From positions 1-37,561 of the forward strand of contig SCUD01000017.1 in NCBI GenBank assembly GCA_004297335.1: a DNA stretch of 37,561 nucleotides, read 5' to 3'. Made by a program: the position numbers and the translations under genes. Shown here in pieces: positions 21,245 through 30,474 of this stretch (position 1 is its first letter; the number at the start of each line of letters is the position of its first letter). Below the pieces are notes generated by a model that was given only the letters and a program-made list of their open reading frames with translations, made no database searches and was not told the origin of the DNA. This DNA comes from Gammaproteobacteria bacterium. GTDB taxonomy: Bacteria; Pseudomonadota; Gammaproteobacteria; Steroidobacterales; Steroidobacteraceae.

Positions 21245-22612
21245 TTACAGCCCTTCGAGCAGGTCGCGGGTGTCGTCCAGCATCTCCAGCCGCTCCACAC
21301 GGTCGATGAAGCGCTGCAGCACCGGCGCGGATGGCGGCCGGATCGAGAACGCCGCGCACTTGCGCAGCTTAGCGCTGCAGGCGGCGAAATCCAGTGGCTT
21401 CGACGGATTGCCCGGCGGCAGTTCGGTCGCGAACGCGCAGGTCTCGCCGGATTCGGTCTCGACTTCCAGGCGGGCGCGCCCAAGTACGAAATCGCTGGTG
21501 CAGGCCGGGTCAGCGATCACTTCGATCCGGTGCGCCAGTGCGCGCACCGCCGGGTCCCGGATCACGTCCGGCTGCAGCTCACGCAGGAAGAAGTCGCCGC
21601 GAACCAGCGCGGTCGCCACGGTGAACGGCAGCGAGAACTGCGCCGCGGTCGGAGAGAACGGGTCCGTCGCATTCTCAATCTGCGCACCGACGAAGTCCCG
21701 GATGTTCGGGCCGACATGCAGGCGCGCGCGCCGGATCGGGATGCCCCCGCCGAACTGCTGGTGAAAGCGCTGCGCGAGTTCAATCCCCTCATGACAGCAG
21801 CGACAGGCGGCATAGGGCTTGATGGAAATGGTGTCGCCGCGGAACTGCTCGCCGAGCTGCGCGGTGATCGGCGCCGCGTCGTGGTCGGGTTCGAACGCCC
21901 GGAAATAGCCGGCGCGGCCGAACAGGAAGTCCCGGCTGCCGGTATTGCCCTTCTCGGCGAGCAGCGCGGCAATCAGCCCGTTCTGCGCCACGGTTCCCTG
22001 CTGCAGCGGCAGCGATGAGGCGCCCTCCGGCGCGGACTGTCCCTCGCCGCAGGCATAGGCGTAGGCGATGCCGAGGGCGTGATGGGTGCGCCCGACATCC
22101 AGTCTCAGGGCGCGGGCGACGGCGGCAGCCGGGCCGAAGACCTTGAACAGGTTGTAGCGCCCGGACACCATCGCATCGACGCGCACCGCGAGGCCGAGTC
22201 GGATCTTCACGTCCTGCGCCACCGCCAGGGCGGCAATCAGTTCCCTGCCACTGATCCCGCCGCGCGCCTCGGCAATCGCCAGCAGGGCCGGCACGGTGGA
22301 GGCCGACGGATGCATCGGCTTGGTGTCGGTGCAGTCATCGAGCTCGAGTACCCGCGCCATCATGCCGTTGCACCAGGCGGCCAGCGGCGCCGGCAGCCGG
22401 TGCCCGAAGCCGAGCACCCGGGCCTCGGCGACACCACCCCAGGAGTCCGCGAGTTCCACGACCGGGCCGACACTCGGGACCTGCGATCCGGCCAGCGAGC
22501 AGGCGACCGTATCGACGATGGCGCGCCGGGCACTGGCCACCGCGGCGGCGGGGAGATCCTCGTAGCGCACGCTGGCCACGTGCGCGGCGATCTGCGCCTC
22601 GATCGATTCCAC
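21245..22612 (-). CDS. MmgE/PrpD-family protein
   Basis: 455 residues. MmgE/PrpD layout: helical N-terminus (ESIEAQIAAHVASVRYEDLP), RAIVDTVACSLAG, the conserved LDDCTDTKPMHPSASTVPALLA, GISGRELIAALAVAQDV, AYAYACGEGQSAPEG, and KPYAACRCCHEGIE near 300. Members include 2-methylcitrate dehydratase and cis-aconitate decarboxylase; others are of unknown function in catabolic clusters. Here it may dehydrate or isomerise a pathway acid, but this is a guess. GTG 22612 is preceded by GGGAGG; a GTG at 22618 would overlap that ribosome site. Confidence 0.87.
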   Translation of the reverse strand: MESIEAQIAAHVASVRYEDLPAAAVASARRAIVDTVACSLAGSQVPSVGPVVELADSWGGVAEARVLGFGHRLPAPLAAWCNGMMARVLELDDCTDTKPMHPSASTVPALLAIAEARGGISGRELIAALAVAQDVKIRLGLAVRVDAMVSGRYNLFKVFGPAAAVARALRLDVGRTHHALGIAYAYACGEGQSAPEGASSLPLQQGTVAQNGLIAALLAEKGNTGSRDFLFGRAGYFRAFEPDHDAAPITAQLGEQFRGDTISIKPYAACRCCHEGIELAQRFHQQFGGGIPIRRARLHVGPNIRDFVGAQIENATDPFSPTAAQFSLPFTVATALVRGDFFLRELQPDVIRDPAVRALAHRIEVIADPACTSDFVLGRARLEVETESGETCAFATELPPGNPSKPLDFAACSAKLRKCAAFSIRPPSAPVLQRFIDRVERLEMLDDTRDLLEGL

Positions 22613-22635
22613 GGCCACCTCCCGCCGGTGCAGGC

Positions 22636-24840
22636 TCAAAGCTTCCAACGGAACGTTACGCCCCAGGTGAGGGGCGGCGTCAGGCGGCCGGCCACGGTGC
22701 TGCGCGTCTTGCCGAGGAACGCCGCCGCCGGCTGGTAGAAGAAGCCGAGGTTGCTGGCCTGCACGTAGTCCCTGGAGTCGCCCAGGTTGCGGCCCCACAC
22801 CGAGACTTCCCAGCGTTCGTCCGGTCGCGTGTAGGTCAGGCTGGCATTGAGGACCCCCGACAGGTCGTCGGCCGAACTCTCGTCGTTCTCCGGGCCGAAG
22901 TACACCTTGCTCTTGTACTGATAGTCGCTGCTCAGTGAGAGCGAGCCGCCGGAACCGACCTGCCAGTCGTAGCTGATGCCGGCCGACACGGAATGCTCAG
23001 GGCTCAGCAGCATGCGGTTGCCCGAGTAGTTGGCGCCCTGCAGGACGAAGCGCTGGTAGGTGGCATCGAGATAGCCGTAGGTCGCGAACAGGCGCAGGCC
23101 CGCGACCGGGCTCAGCACCGATTCCAGCTCGATCCCCTCGGCCTTGGCCGAGCCGGCATTACCGGCCAGCAGCGTTCCGGTCCCGGTGACCTGGCGCACC
23201 TGCATGTCGGTGTACTCGGTGTGGAATGCGGCCACGTTGAGCTGCAGCCGGTCGTCGAGCCAGCGCGACTTGAGCCCGAGTTCGTAGTTCCACGCGTATT
23301 CGGGCGCGAACGCCGAATCGACGCCGACCGGCGTCGGATAGCCGGTCATGAAGCCGCCACTCTTGAAGCCCTTCGACGCTGTCGCATAGAGGAGCGCGCT
23401 GTCCACCGGCTTGTACTCGAGTCCGACTCTCGGGGTGAAGGCGCTCCAGTTCCTGCTGACCGCGACATCGTAGATGGCGAGGCACTGCTGCCCGATCGAG
23501 GCGCAGTAGGTGTTGCCGGACTTTTCCTCGTAGGTGTAGCGCCCGCCCACGCTGAGCTTGAGCTCCGGCGTGAGGCGATAATCCAGTTGACCGAAGACCG
23601 CGTAGCTGTCGGTCGTGATGTCCTGGCCGAAGCGCTCGATGGCACCATTGACCCCGAGCCGGTTGGTCAGCACGATGGACGCCAGCGAGCCCGGGGCACC
23701 GGCGATCTGCACGGCGTCGTTCTGCGCGAACTCGACGTTCAGGTAGTAGAGGCCCGCGACCCAGTCGAACCGCTCCGAGGACCCGGACAGGCGCAGCTCC
23801 TGCGACCACTGCCTGGCGTCATCCAGCTGGTAGAGGAAATGCACGAGCGTGAGCGGCGTGCCGTCGTTGTCGCCATCGAAGAAGCGATTGTCGTTGTCGC
23901 GGTAGCCGGTGACGGAGGTGAGCTTGCCCCAGGCGGTCTCGAACACGCCGTGCAGGCTGAGCGCGAGCAGCTCGCGGTCATAGCGGCCATCCTCGTTGGT
24001 CACGGCCGTGTGGTCGTTGGGCAGCTCGCCGACGAAATCCAGTGTGTCTCCGCGCAGCACCCTTTCGATGCCGGTGGACTTGTCGCGTGCGTACTGGATC
24101 GTGGCAGTGATGTCGACGCCGTCCGATGGCTGGTAGCGCAGCTTGCCGCGCACCGAGCTGGTGTCCTCCTGTTCCGCGTTGTTGCCGGTGATCAGGTTGG
24201 TCGTGTAGCCGTCGGAACTCCGGTGCGAGAACGCGAGCTGGCCGCTGAGTGCCTCGCTGCCCAGGCCGCCGCTGACCACGCCGTTGGCGTCCAGCCGGCC
24301 GAACCGGCCCGCGGTGACCTCGAACAGGGCCCGTGGCTCGGCCGTCGGCTGCCGCGTGATGACATTCACGGCGCCGCCGACGACGTTCTTGCCGTAGAGC
24401 GTTCCCTGCGGTCCCCGCAGGACCTCGACACGCTCGATGTCGAAGAGGTCGAATTCGATCGCGCTGCCCTGGCCGACATAGACTTCGTCGACGAACAGGG
24501 CGGTCGGCTGGTCGAGTCCCGGGTTGCGCACGAGGCTGCCGGCACCGCGCAGCGAGAAGTTCGTCGAGTTGCGGGTCGGCTGGGAAATGGCCAGTCCCGG
24601 CACGCGTTGCCCGATGCTGCCGATGCCGGCCAGCCCGCGGGTCCGGATCTCATCCGCACCGAAGACGGTCACCGCCATCGGTACGTCCTGCAGCGACTGT
24701 TCGCGGCGCGCCGCTGAAACGGTCACCTCTTCCAGGGCGGTCTCATTGGCCGGTGTCGCGGTCGCGGCTGCCGCGGCCAGGCCGGCTAGTGCCAGGCCAC
24801 AGGCGCGGCGGACGGTCGTCAGTTCCAGTATGTTTCTCAT
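22636..24840 (-). CDS. TonB-dependent outer-membrane receptor
   Basis: 734 residues. Signal peptide (ACGLALAGLAAAAATATPANE region), plug domain (LEEVTVSAARREQSLQDVPMAV at the TonB-box/plug start, then LRGAGS, VDEVYVGQGS, VEVLRGPQGTLYGKN), and a 22-strand-type beta barrel ending in WGVTFRWKL with a terminal hydrophobic/aromatic residue pattern. This is the CirA/FecA-like group found in catabolic islands of Sphingomonadales and gammaproteobacteria for organic substrates. ATG 24840 is preceded by AGAGAGGGG. Sitting inside the operon, it probably takes up the degraded compound. Confidence 0.92.
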   Translation of the reverse strand: MRNILELTTVRRACGLALAGLAAAAATATPANETALEEVTVSAARREQSLQDVPMAVTVFGADEIRTRGLAGIGSIGQRVPGLAISQPTRNSTNFSLRGAGSLVRNPGLDQPTALFVDEVYVGQGSAIEFDLFDIERVEVLRGPQGTLYGKNVVGGAVNVITRQPTAEPRALFEVTAGRFGRLDANGVVSGGLGSEALSGQLAFSHRSSDGYTTNLITGNNAEQEDTSSVRGKLRYQPSDGVDITATIQYARDKSTGIERVLRGDTLDFVGELPNDHTAVTNEDGRYDRELLALSLHGVFETAWGKLTSVTGYRDNDNRFFDGDNDGTPLTLVHFLYQLDDARQWSQELRLSGSSERFDWVAGLYYLNVEFAQNDAVQIAGAPGSLASIVLTNRLGVNGAIERFGQDITTDSYAVFGQLDYRLTPELKLSVGGRYTYEEKSGNTYCASIGQQCLAIYDVAVSRNWSAFTPRVGLEYKPVDSALLYATASKGFKSGGFMTGYPTPVGVDSAFAPEYAWNYELGLKSRWLDDRLQLNVAAFHTEYTDMQVRQVTGTGTLLAGNAGSAKAEGIELESVLSPVAGLRLFATYGYLDATYQRFVLQGANYSGNRMLLSPEHSVSAGISYDWQVGSGGSLSLSSDYQYKSKVYFGPENDESSADDLSGVLNASLTYTRPDERWEVSVWGRNLGDSRDYVQASNLGFFYQPAAAFLGKTRSTVAGRLTPPLTWGVTFRWKL

Positions 24841-24875
24841 GATCCCCTCTCTTCCGATGTTAAAGCGGTGCGCCC

Positions 24876-27179
24876 TCAAACCAACAGCCTGATGTCCCGG
24901 ATCGGCGGGTCGTCGCTCAGGCACATTTCCGTATCGATCATCGTGCCGCAGCCCGGGCATACGAAGGTCCGGAAGACCGGATCCGCATCCACGAAGCGCC
25001 GCGGATCGCCGATCAGCGGATTCGCCGCTGACAGCGGCAGGTCCGTGACATGGCAAGCCTGCTTGTAGTCACCGGCCACCGATCCGAGATCGGTCCGGCA
25101 ATCGCTGCAGCAGTAGTGGGCGCCATCCGGCGCCGCGCGCAGCTGCAGCTTCTCGGTTACATCCTGGATCCGGGCGCCCTCCAGGACACCGGCAGGAGCC
25201 GCGGCCCCCTGCAGGCGCTGCAGTCGCAGCTCCCTGCGCAGCGCTTGCGTCGCCTCGTGGTCCGCAGTCCCGGTGCCCGCATCGATGACAACGCCATAGA
25301 TCCCGGCGGCAGCTTCCTGGGTCACGGTGTGAGCCCGGACGTCGGCGGCGACCCGTTCAGGCGCGCGGTCCAGGGGATCGCCGAATCCCGCACCGGCCGA
25401 CCAGGCGACTGTGAAGACGTCGCCCGGGCCCTGCCGGAACATCTCCTGGCGCAGCGCCACCGCCGCGAGCTCGCCGCCGATTTCGGCCGGACCTTCCGCC
25501 AGCAAGCCCTCGGTGAAGCGCTGCAGGACCTGGGTGTCCTTCGCGAAGGTGATGACGTTGGTCATCCCGGCGTAGCCGCCCATCAGGCCGACGGAGGTGG
25601 GGACCGCGCTGCCGGAAGATACCGTGTTGTGGATAATCTCGCCGGTGTTGTGCGGGATGAAGGCCACTTCCGCCGACATCCCGCCGCGGAATTTCCCGGC
25701 TCCGCCCGAGTCCGGGATCTCGCGGCGCGACAGGATCAGCATCGGATAGAGCTGTTCGGTGTGCTCGATGTTCGGCATGCGGGAAATCGGCGTCCGCGAC
25801 TGGCCGCCCGTGGAGATGCCGTCGGCGCAGGAGAACGCGCCGATGGCCCCGCCGAGCGGATCGATCAAACCCATGCCGTACTGGCGGCCCCGCTGGTCGA
25901 GGCCCTGAAAGAACACGGTGGGGAACTGGCTCGTGCCGCCGATGCACATGATGTCCTTGCGCAGCTCCGGATCGGCATAGACCATCTTGGCCAGCAGGTT
26001 GTAGGTGGGATACAGCGAGATTTCCATCGCCTGCACCGGTGCGGTGGAAACCGAGGCCGGATGCCGGGCGCAGGTGAAGGTTCCGGGCGTCGGGTCGAAG
26101 CTGATGTGCCGCAGGGCCCCGCCCACGGCGAAGTACTGGTCCCAGCACAGGATCTGGTTGATCGCGATGATCAGCGAGCCACGCCACCCGGAATAGGTGG
26201 CGTTCATCGCCCCGTCCTGCGGTGCGGTGCCTTCGTTTTCGAAGGTCAGGTGATCGCCCTGCTTGCGCAGCGTCAGGTACACCGGGTAGACCTTGCGGTC
26301 GCCGGGGCGGCAGCATTCGACATAGGTGCGCTCGCGCCATTCGCCATCGGGCAGGCGTCGCATCTTCTCGAGGAAAGCGCGCTCGCCGTTGGCCAGGATC
26401 CGCTGCATCACGCCCTTGATCGTGGCCGGACCGTAGCGGCGGATCAGCGCCAGGATCCGGTCCCGGGCCATGCTGTTGCCGGCGATCTGCGCGCGCAGAT
26501 CGAGGGCAACGATGTTCGGCTCGCGCGAGGCGCGCAGGTAGAGTTCCTCGATGTCGCGGCGGATCTCGTTGCCTTCGACGATCCGGATCGGCGGCAGCAC
26601 CAGGCCTTCGTCGTAGACGTTGCGCGCGGCGGGGCAGAAGCTGCCCGGCGTGATGCCGCCGATGTCGTGCTGGTGCAGGCAGTTGGTAACCCAGCAGAAC
26701 AGCTCGCCCTGCCAGAACACCGGGCAGATCAGCATGACGTCCATCTGATGGGCGGCGCCCACCCAGGGATCGTTGGCGATGAACATGTCGCCATCCCGGA
26801 TCCCCGGATTGTCCGAGCGGTACTCGAGAATCCACTTGACCTGGGTGTCCGCGACGCCGGACATGTACTGCATGTAGGGGCCGAAGAACACGAATTCGCC
26901 GTCCTCGGTGAGGATGGTCGGATTGAGGTCGAAGGCATAGATCGCGACCGGGGAGCCGGAGATCCGCTGGATGGTCGCGCCGTGCTCCTCGTTGATGTTC
27001 CAGAGATTGTGGCGGATGACCTCGTAGGTGATCGGATCCAGGTCGGTGCTGAACTCCCGGTGCAGTCGCAGCCCGGGCGCGATGCGCAGCTGCCGGCCCG
27101 GCACGTAGCCTTCCCGGATCCCGTCGAAGATCTCCGGCGACAGTTCGCTGACCCTTGGCTGCCTGATCGGTTGCGTCAC
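24876..27179 (-). CDS. HyuB-type carboxylase subunit fused to acetone-carboxylase-gamma domain
   Basis: 767 residues. The N-terminal about 640 residues match HyuB/hydantoinase_B (LDPITYEVIRHNLWNINEE, DNPGIRDGDMFIANDPWVGAAHQMD, GSFCPAARNVYDEG), the large subunit of acetone/acetophenone carboxylases and N-methylhydantoinases. The last about 85 residues are a separate zinc domain (YCCSDC, FVCPGCGTMIDTEMC) like the small gamma subunit of acetone carboxylase, here fused. This points to an ATP-dependent ketone carboxylase rather than a hydantoinase. GTG start, 6 bases after the hyuA-like stop, with AAGGGAG upstream. Confidence 0.88.
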   Translation of the reverse strand: MTQPIRQPRVSELSPEIFDGIREGYVPGRQLRIAPGLRLHREFSTDLDPITYEVIRHNLWNINEEHGATIQRISGSPVAIYAFDLNPTILTEDGEFVFFGPYMQYMSGVADTQVKWILEYRSDNPGIRDGDMFIANDPWVGAAHQMDVMLICPVFWQGELFCWVTNCLHQHDIGGITPGSFCPAARNVYDEGLVLPPIRIVEGNEIRRDIEELYLRASREPNIVALDLRAQIAGNSMARDRILALIRRYGPATIKGVMQRILANGERAFLEKMRRLPDGEWRERTYVECCRPGDRKVYPVYLTLRKQGDHLTFENEGTAPQDGAMNATYSGWRGSLIIAINQILCWDQYFAVGGALRHISFDPTPGTFTCARHPASVSTAPVQAMEISLYPTYNLLAKMVYADPELRKDIMCIGGTSQFPTVFFQGLDQRGRQYGMGLIDPLGGAIGAFSCADGISTGGQSRTPISRMPNIEHTEQLYPMLILSRREIPDSGGAGKFRGGMSAEVAFIPHNTGEIIHNTVSSGSAVPTSVGLMGGYAGMTNVITFAKDTQVLQRFTEGLLAEGPAEIGGELAAVALRQEMFRQGPGDVFTVAWSAGAGFGDPLDRAPERVAADVRAHTVTQEAAAGIYGVVIDAGTGTADHEATQALRRELRLQRLQGAAAPAGVLEGARIQDVTEKLQLRAAPDGAHYCCSDCRTDLGSVAGDYKQACHVTDLPLSAANPLIGDPRRFVDADPVFRTFVCPGCGTMIDTEMCLSDDPPIRDIRLLV

Positions 27180-27185
27180 CTGCGC

Positions 27186-29297
27186 TCAGCTCCCTTGCGA
27201 CAGGCTGATTTCGACATTGCCGAAGGCATCGACCCTGGCTGTCCGTCCGGGATGCACGACGATCGTCGTGTCCACAGCCTCGAGGACCGCCGGGCCCTCG
27301 ATCGTGTTGCCGGCCACCAGCAGTTCGGCGGCGAACACCGGCGTGTCGGTGCGGTGGCCGACACTCTCCCAGTACACCGGGCGAGCTCCCAGCACGGCCG
27401 CTTGCGGCACCACGTCCGTCATCGTGCTCGCGGCGACCAGCGCCGGCTTGGGCGTCGCCATCACCACGCGCAGGCGGCAGGTCACCGCTTCCAGCACTGC
27501 TTTCGAATAGGTGGTGCCGGCGCCATAGAGCTGCGTGTAGCGTTCGTAGAAGTCGCGCTTCAGCGCGGGCAGGTGCTCTTCCATGAGAGCGGCGCCCGGC
27601 AGCACCACGGCCACTTCGTTGATCTGGCCCTGGTGGCGCAGGTCAATGGAGAAGGTGTACCGGATCTCAGCGCCGGTCTCGCCGTCGTCCGCGATCCGGG
27701 CCTGCGCCTGGGCCAGCAGCGCGGCGAGATTCCGGTTGATCCGGGCCAGGTCGAATGGCTCGGTCATGATGTCCACCCGCTCGTAGACATGCAGGATGTC
27801 CGCGGCCGCTGCGCCGAAGGCGCACCAGGTGGAGGCCATCTTCCGCTGCGGCACGAGCGCCTTCTTCGCGCCCGCCTCGAAGGCGAACACCCCGGCGTGC
27901 AGGGGTCCGGCGCCGCCGAAGGCGAAGACGACGTAGTCGCGGGGATCCAGGCCACGCTGGACCGTGACCTTGCGGATCAGGTCCGCCATCTGGAACTCGG
28001 CGATCTTGACGATTCCCGCCGCGCACTGTTCCACCGTCATCCCGAGGGAAGTGGCGATGGCGCGGATGCCAGCCTCCGCCTGCTCGCGGTCGAGACCCTG
28101 CGGTGAGCCGGCGAAGGTTGCCGGATCGATGTAGCCGAGGACCAGGGCGGCGTCCGTCACGGTGACCTGCGTTCCGCCCTTGCCATAGCAGATGGGCCCC
28201 GGGACGGCCCCCGCGCTCTTCGGGCCGACGCGCATCAGGCCATGCCGGACATCGACGTCCACGAGGCTGCCGCCACCGGAGCCGATCACGCTGATGTCGA
28301 CCTTGGGCATGAAGTAGTCGTACTGATTAATGCTGCTGATGGACGAGGACGCCGACTCACCGTCGATGATCAGGCCGACATCGAAGGAGGTGCCGCCCAT
28401 GTCGGTCGTGATCACATTGCGGTAGCCGATGAGCTCGCCAAGGAACCGCGAACCGGTGACCCCGGCGACCGGACCGGAGTCGAGCGTGAGCAGGGGGGCC
28501 TGCGCCGCCCGGTCGATGGAGACCGTTCCGCCGCCGCACTGGGCAATCTGCAGCGGTGGCTGATAGCCGAGCTGCCGGAACTGGCGCTCCAGGTGGCGCA
28601 GGTAACCCGAGGTCAAGGGCCCCATGTACGCGTTCAGGACCGCTGCCGTCGTACGCTCGTATTCGCCCCACCTGGGCGCCAGGTCGGACGAGCAGCTGAC
28701 GAAGACATCCGGGGCCATTTCGGCCAGGATGGCCTTCATCCGTTGTTCGTGAGCCGGTGCCTTGAACGACCACAGGAAGCTGACGGCGATGGCCTCGACC
28801 CCCCGCTCGAGGAGGCGGCGGACCGCGGCCCGCGCTTCCTCCTCGTTCAGCGGTACGACCACGTTGCCGAAGCAGTCGATGCGCTCCGAGATCCCCTCGA
28901 TGAGGTCCTTGGGTACCAGCGGATCGGGCTTGCTGCTCTCGGGGAAGTGGACGACCTGGTTGAGGTCGCGGCCGGAGAGTCCGCGCGAGCCCCGCATGAT
29001 ATGAATGACATCGTTGTGCCCCTTGGTCGTGATGATCCCGACCCGGGCCCCGCGCTTCTCGATGACGGCATTGGTGCCGATTGTCGTCGCATGGGACAGC
29101 AGGCGCGTCGCCCGGCAGATCTCCGGGAGCGTGTGGCCGAGCTGCCGCCCGGCGGCGGTGATGGCATCCAGCACGCCCCTGGAATAATCTCCGGGCGTGG
29201 ACGGGGCCTTGGCGGTGACGACCTGGCCGCGTTCGCAGATGACCACGCAGTCGGTGAAGGTGCCGCCGATGTCGATACCGACCAGGTACGATGCCAT
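27186..29297 (-). CDS. HyuA-type ATPase subunit of a ketone carboxylase/hydantoinase
   Basis: 703 residues. ASKHA-fold ATPase domains: GIDIGGTFTDCVV (phosphate 1), HATTIGTNAVIEKRGARVG, TDMGGTSFDVGLI (phosphate 2), FGGAGPLHAG. These are hallmarks of hydantoinase A/oxoprolinase-type subunits, which phosphorylate the substrate enolate or amide with ATP. Together with the HyuB-gamma fusion, it should form an alpha-beta type ketone carboxylase. First gene of an eight-gene minus-strand operon that extends to 17272. Divergent from a LysR gene. Confidence 0.9.
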   Translation of the reverse strand: MASYLVGIDIGGTFTDCVVICERGQVVTAKAPSTPGDYSRGVLDAITAAGRQLGHTLPEICRATRLLSHATTIGTNAVIEKRGARVGIITTKGHNDVIHIMRGSRGLSGRDLNQVVHFPESSKPDPLVPKDLIEGISERIDCFGNVVVPLNEEEARAAVRRLLERGVEAIAVSFLWSFKAPAHEQRMKAILAEMAPDVFVSCSSDLAPRWGEYERTTAAVLNAYMGPLTSGYLRHLERQFRQLGYQPPLQIAQCGGGTVSIDRAAQAPLLTLDSGPVAGVTGSRFLGELIGYRNVITTDMGGTSFDVGLIIDGESASSSISSINQYDYFMPKVDISVIGSGGGSLVDVDVRHGLMRVGPKSAGAVPGPICYGKGGTQVTVTDAALVLGYIDPATFAGSPQGLDREQAEAGIRAIATSLGMTVEQCAAGIVKIAEFQMADLIRKVTVQRGLDPRDYVVFAFGGAGPLHAGVFAFEAGAKKALVPQRKMASTWCAFGAAAADILHVYERVDIMTEPFDLARINRNLAALLAQAQARIADDGETGAEIRYTFSIDLRHQGQINEVAVVLPGAALMEEHLPALKRDFYERYTQLYGAGTTYSKAVLEAVTCRLRVVMATPKPALVAASTMTDVVPQAAVLGARPVYWESVGHRTDTPVFAAELLVAGNTIEGPAVLEAVDTTIVVHPGRTARVDAFGNVEISLSQGS

Positions 29298-29414
29298 GTA
29301 CGCTCTGCCCTGTGCACGGGCCCGCGGTGCGCCCCACCGGGCCGGTCGTGCTTCTTGCGGCTGAGCATGGGAAGTCCGGTCGCACGAGTCAAAAGCCGAA
29401 TTTCAATGTTTGTT

Positions 29415-29429
29415 ATGCCCCGAAAGCAT
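29415..29429. promoter_or_regulatory. LysR box between divergent hyuA-like and lysR genes
   Basis: ATGC-N7-GCAT (a dyad that fits the T-N11-A LysR pattern) in the 173-base divergent region. It lies 41 bases before the LysR start and 117 bases from the hyuA-like start. It is the best dyad in this gap; an A/T-rich stretch (29395-29415) adjoins it. Confidence 0.5.
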
Positions 29430-29470
29430 GGCTGGAAGCAGGGCGGGTGGCTGCAGCGGAGCCAGTAGCA

Positions 29471-30370
29471 ATGGACCTCAAGCAGATCAAGTATTTCCTC
29501 GAGGTCGCCGAGGCCTACAGCTTCAGCCGCGCCTCAGCCCGCATTCACATCACGCAGCCGGCCCTGAGCCGCCAGATCCAGCAGCTCGAACATGAACTCG
29601 GCGTGCCGCTGCTCGTACGGCACGGCCGGGGCGTGCAGCTGACCGAGAGTGGCATGCTGTTCCGGGACCGGGCCGCGGCCATCGTCCGGGAGATGGAGCA
29701 GCTGCGCGATGAGATCCGGGACCGCTCCGGGGTCCTGGCCGGCGAGGTGATCCTCGGCATTCCGCCGACCCTGAGCGCGATCCTGACCGCTCCGGTCGTC
29801 GAGCGGTTCACCCAGGCCTACCCGCAGGTATTCCTGCGCGTTGCGGTCGGGATCAGCGAGATGATCCGCGACAAGGTGGTGAGCGGCGAATACGACATTG
29901 GCGTGATCCTGGCCTCGGAGCAGACGGGTCCGCTGCTGAGCGAACCCCTGTTGACCGAGCCCATGTACCTGGTCGGGCGCGCCAATGCGTGGCCGGCTGC
30001 CAGTGGTCCGGTGGATGCCGAGGCCGTCGGCCAGGTACCACTGTTGCTGACCAGCGCGCCGAACGGAATCCGCTCGCTGATCGAGGACTACATGCACGCC
30101 GCGAAGCAGCGGCTCACGGTCCGGGCGGAGATGAACAGCGTCTCGCTGACGATCAATGCCATCGCTCGCGGCGCGGGGTTTACCGTGCTGCCGCGCTGCG
30201 CGCTCGCGGAGCTGCGGCGCGACTACGGCATCCGGGCGGAGCCGATCGAGGACCTGTCCGTATCCTGGCTGATCGCCACGTCGAAGGAGCGCTACCAGTC
30301 CACCGCGGCGATCCGGCTGAAAGCCATGCTGCACGAGGCCGCCACCACGAGCGCCGCCACCGCCGTGTAG
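29471..30370 (+). CDS. LysR-family regulator of the catabolic operon
   Basis: 299 residues. N-terminal winged HTH (MDLKQIKYFLEVAEAYSFSR, ASARIHITQPALSRQIQQLE, residues 1-60), a linker helix, and a periplasmic-binding-type effector domain (about 90-290). Position divergent to the eight-gene operon and directly upstream of the BKACE gene suggests it activates both in response to a pathway acid or CoA ester. ATG 29471 starts exactly at the HTH; a longer in-frame opening from 29291 has no family sequence. Confidence 0.88.
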   Translation: MDLKQIKYFLEVAEAYSFSRASARIHITQPALSRQIQQLEHELGVPLLVRHGRGVQLTESGMLFRDRAAAIVREMEQLRDEIRDRSGVLAGEVILGIPPTLSAILTAPVVERFTQAYPQVFLRVAVGISEMIRDKVVSGEYDIGVILASEQTGPLLSEPLLTEPMYLVGRANAWPAASGPVDAEAVGQVPLLLTSAPNGIRSLIEDYMHAAKQRLTVRAEMNSVSLTINAIARGAGFTVLPRCALAELRRDYGIRAEPIEDLSVSWLIATSKERYQSTAAIRLKAMLHEAATTSAATAV

Positions 30371-30474
30371 CCGGCGATGCAAAGCCTGCATGAATCGTAT
30401 TCGGTCAATGCATTGGCCTGGCCGGACCGGGTTCCCCATTCTTGCGTGGCGATCCGGGCAACGGTGAGGCGAAC

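Noticed and set aside
22993-24717. Long plus-strand frame opposite the TonB receptor
   Set aside because: The receptor is strongly supported, and the plus-strand translation has no known domain.
25050-28106. A 1018-residue plus-strand open frame across the hyuA/hyuB-like genes
   Set aside because: Antisense shadow of two clearly conserved genes in GC-rich DNA; the translation has no recognisable domain and is Arg/His/Gln-rich.
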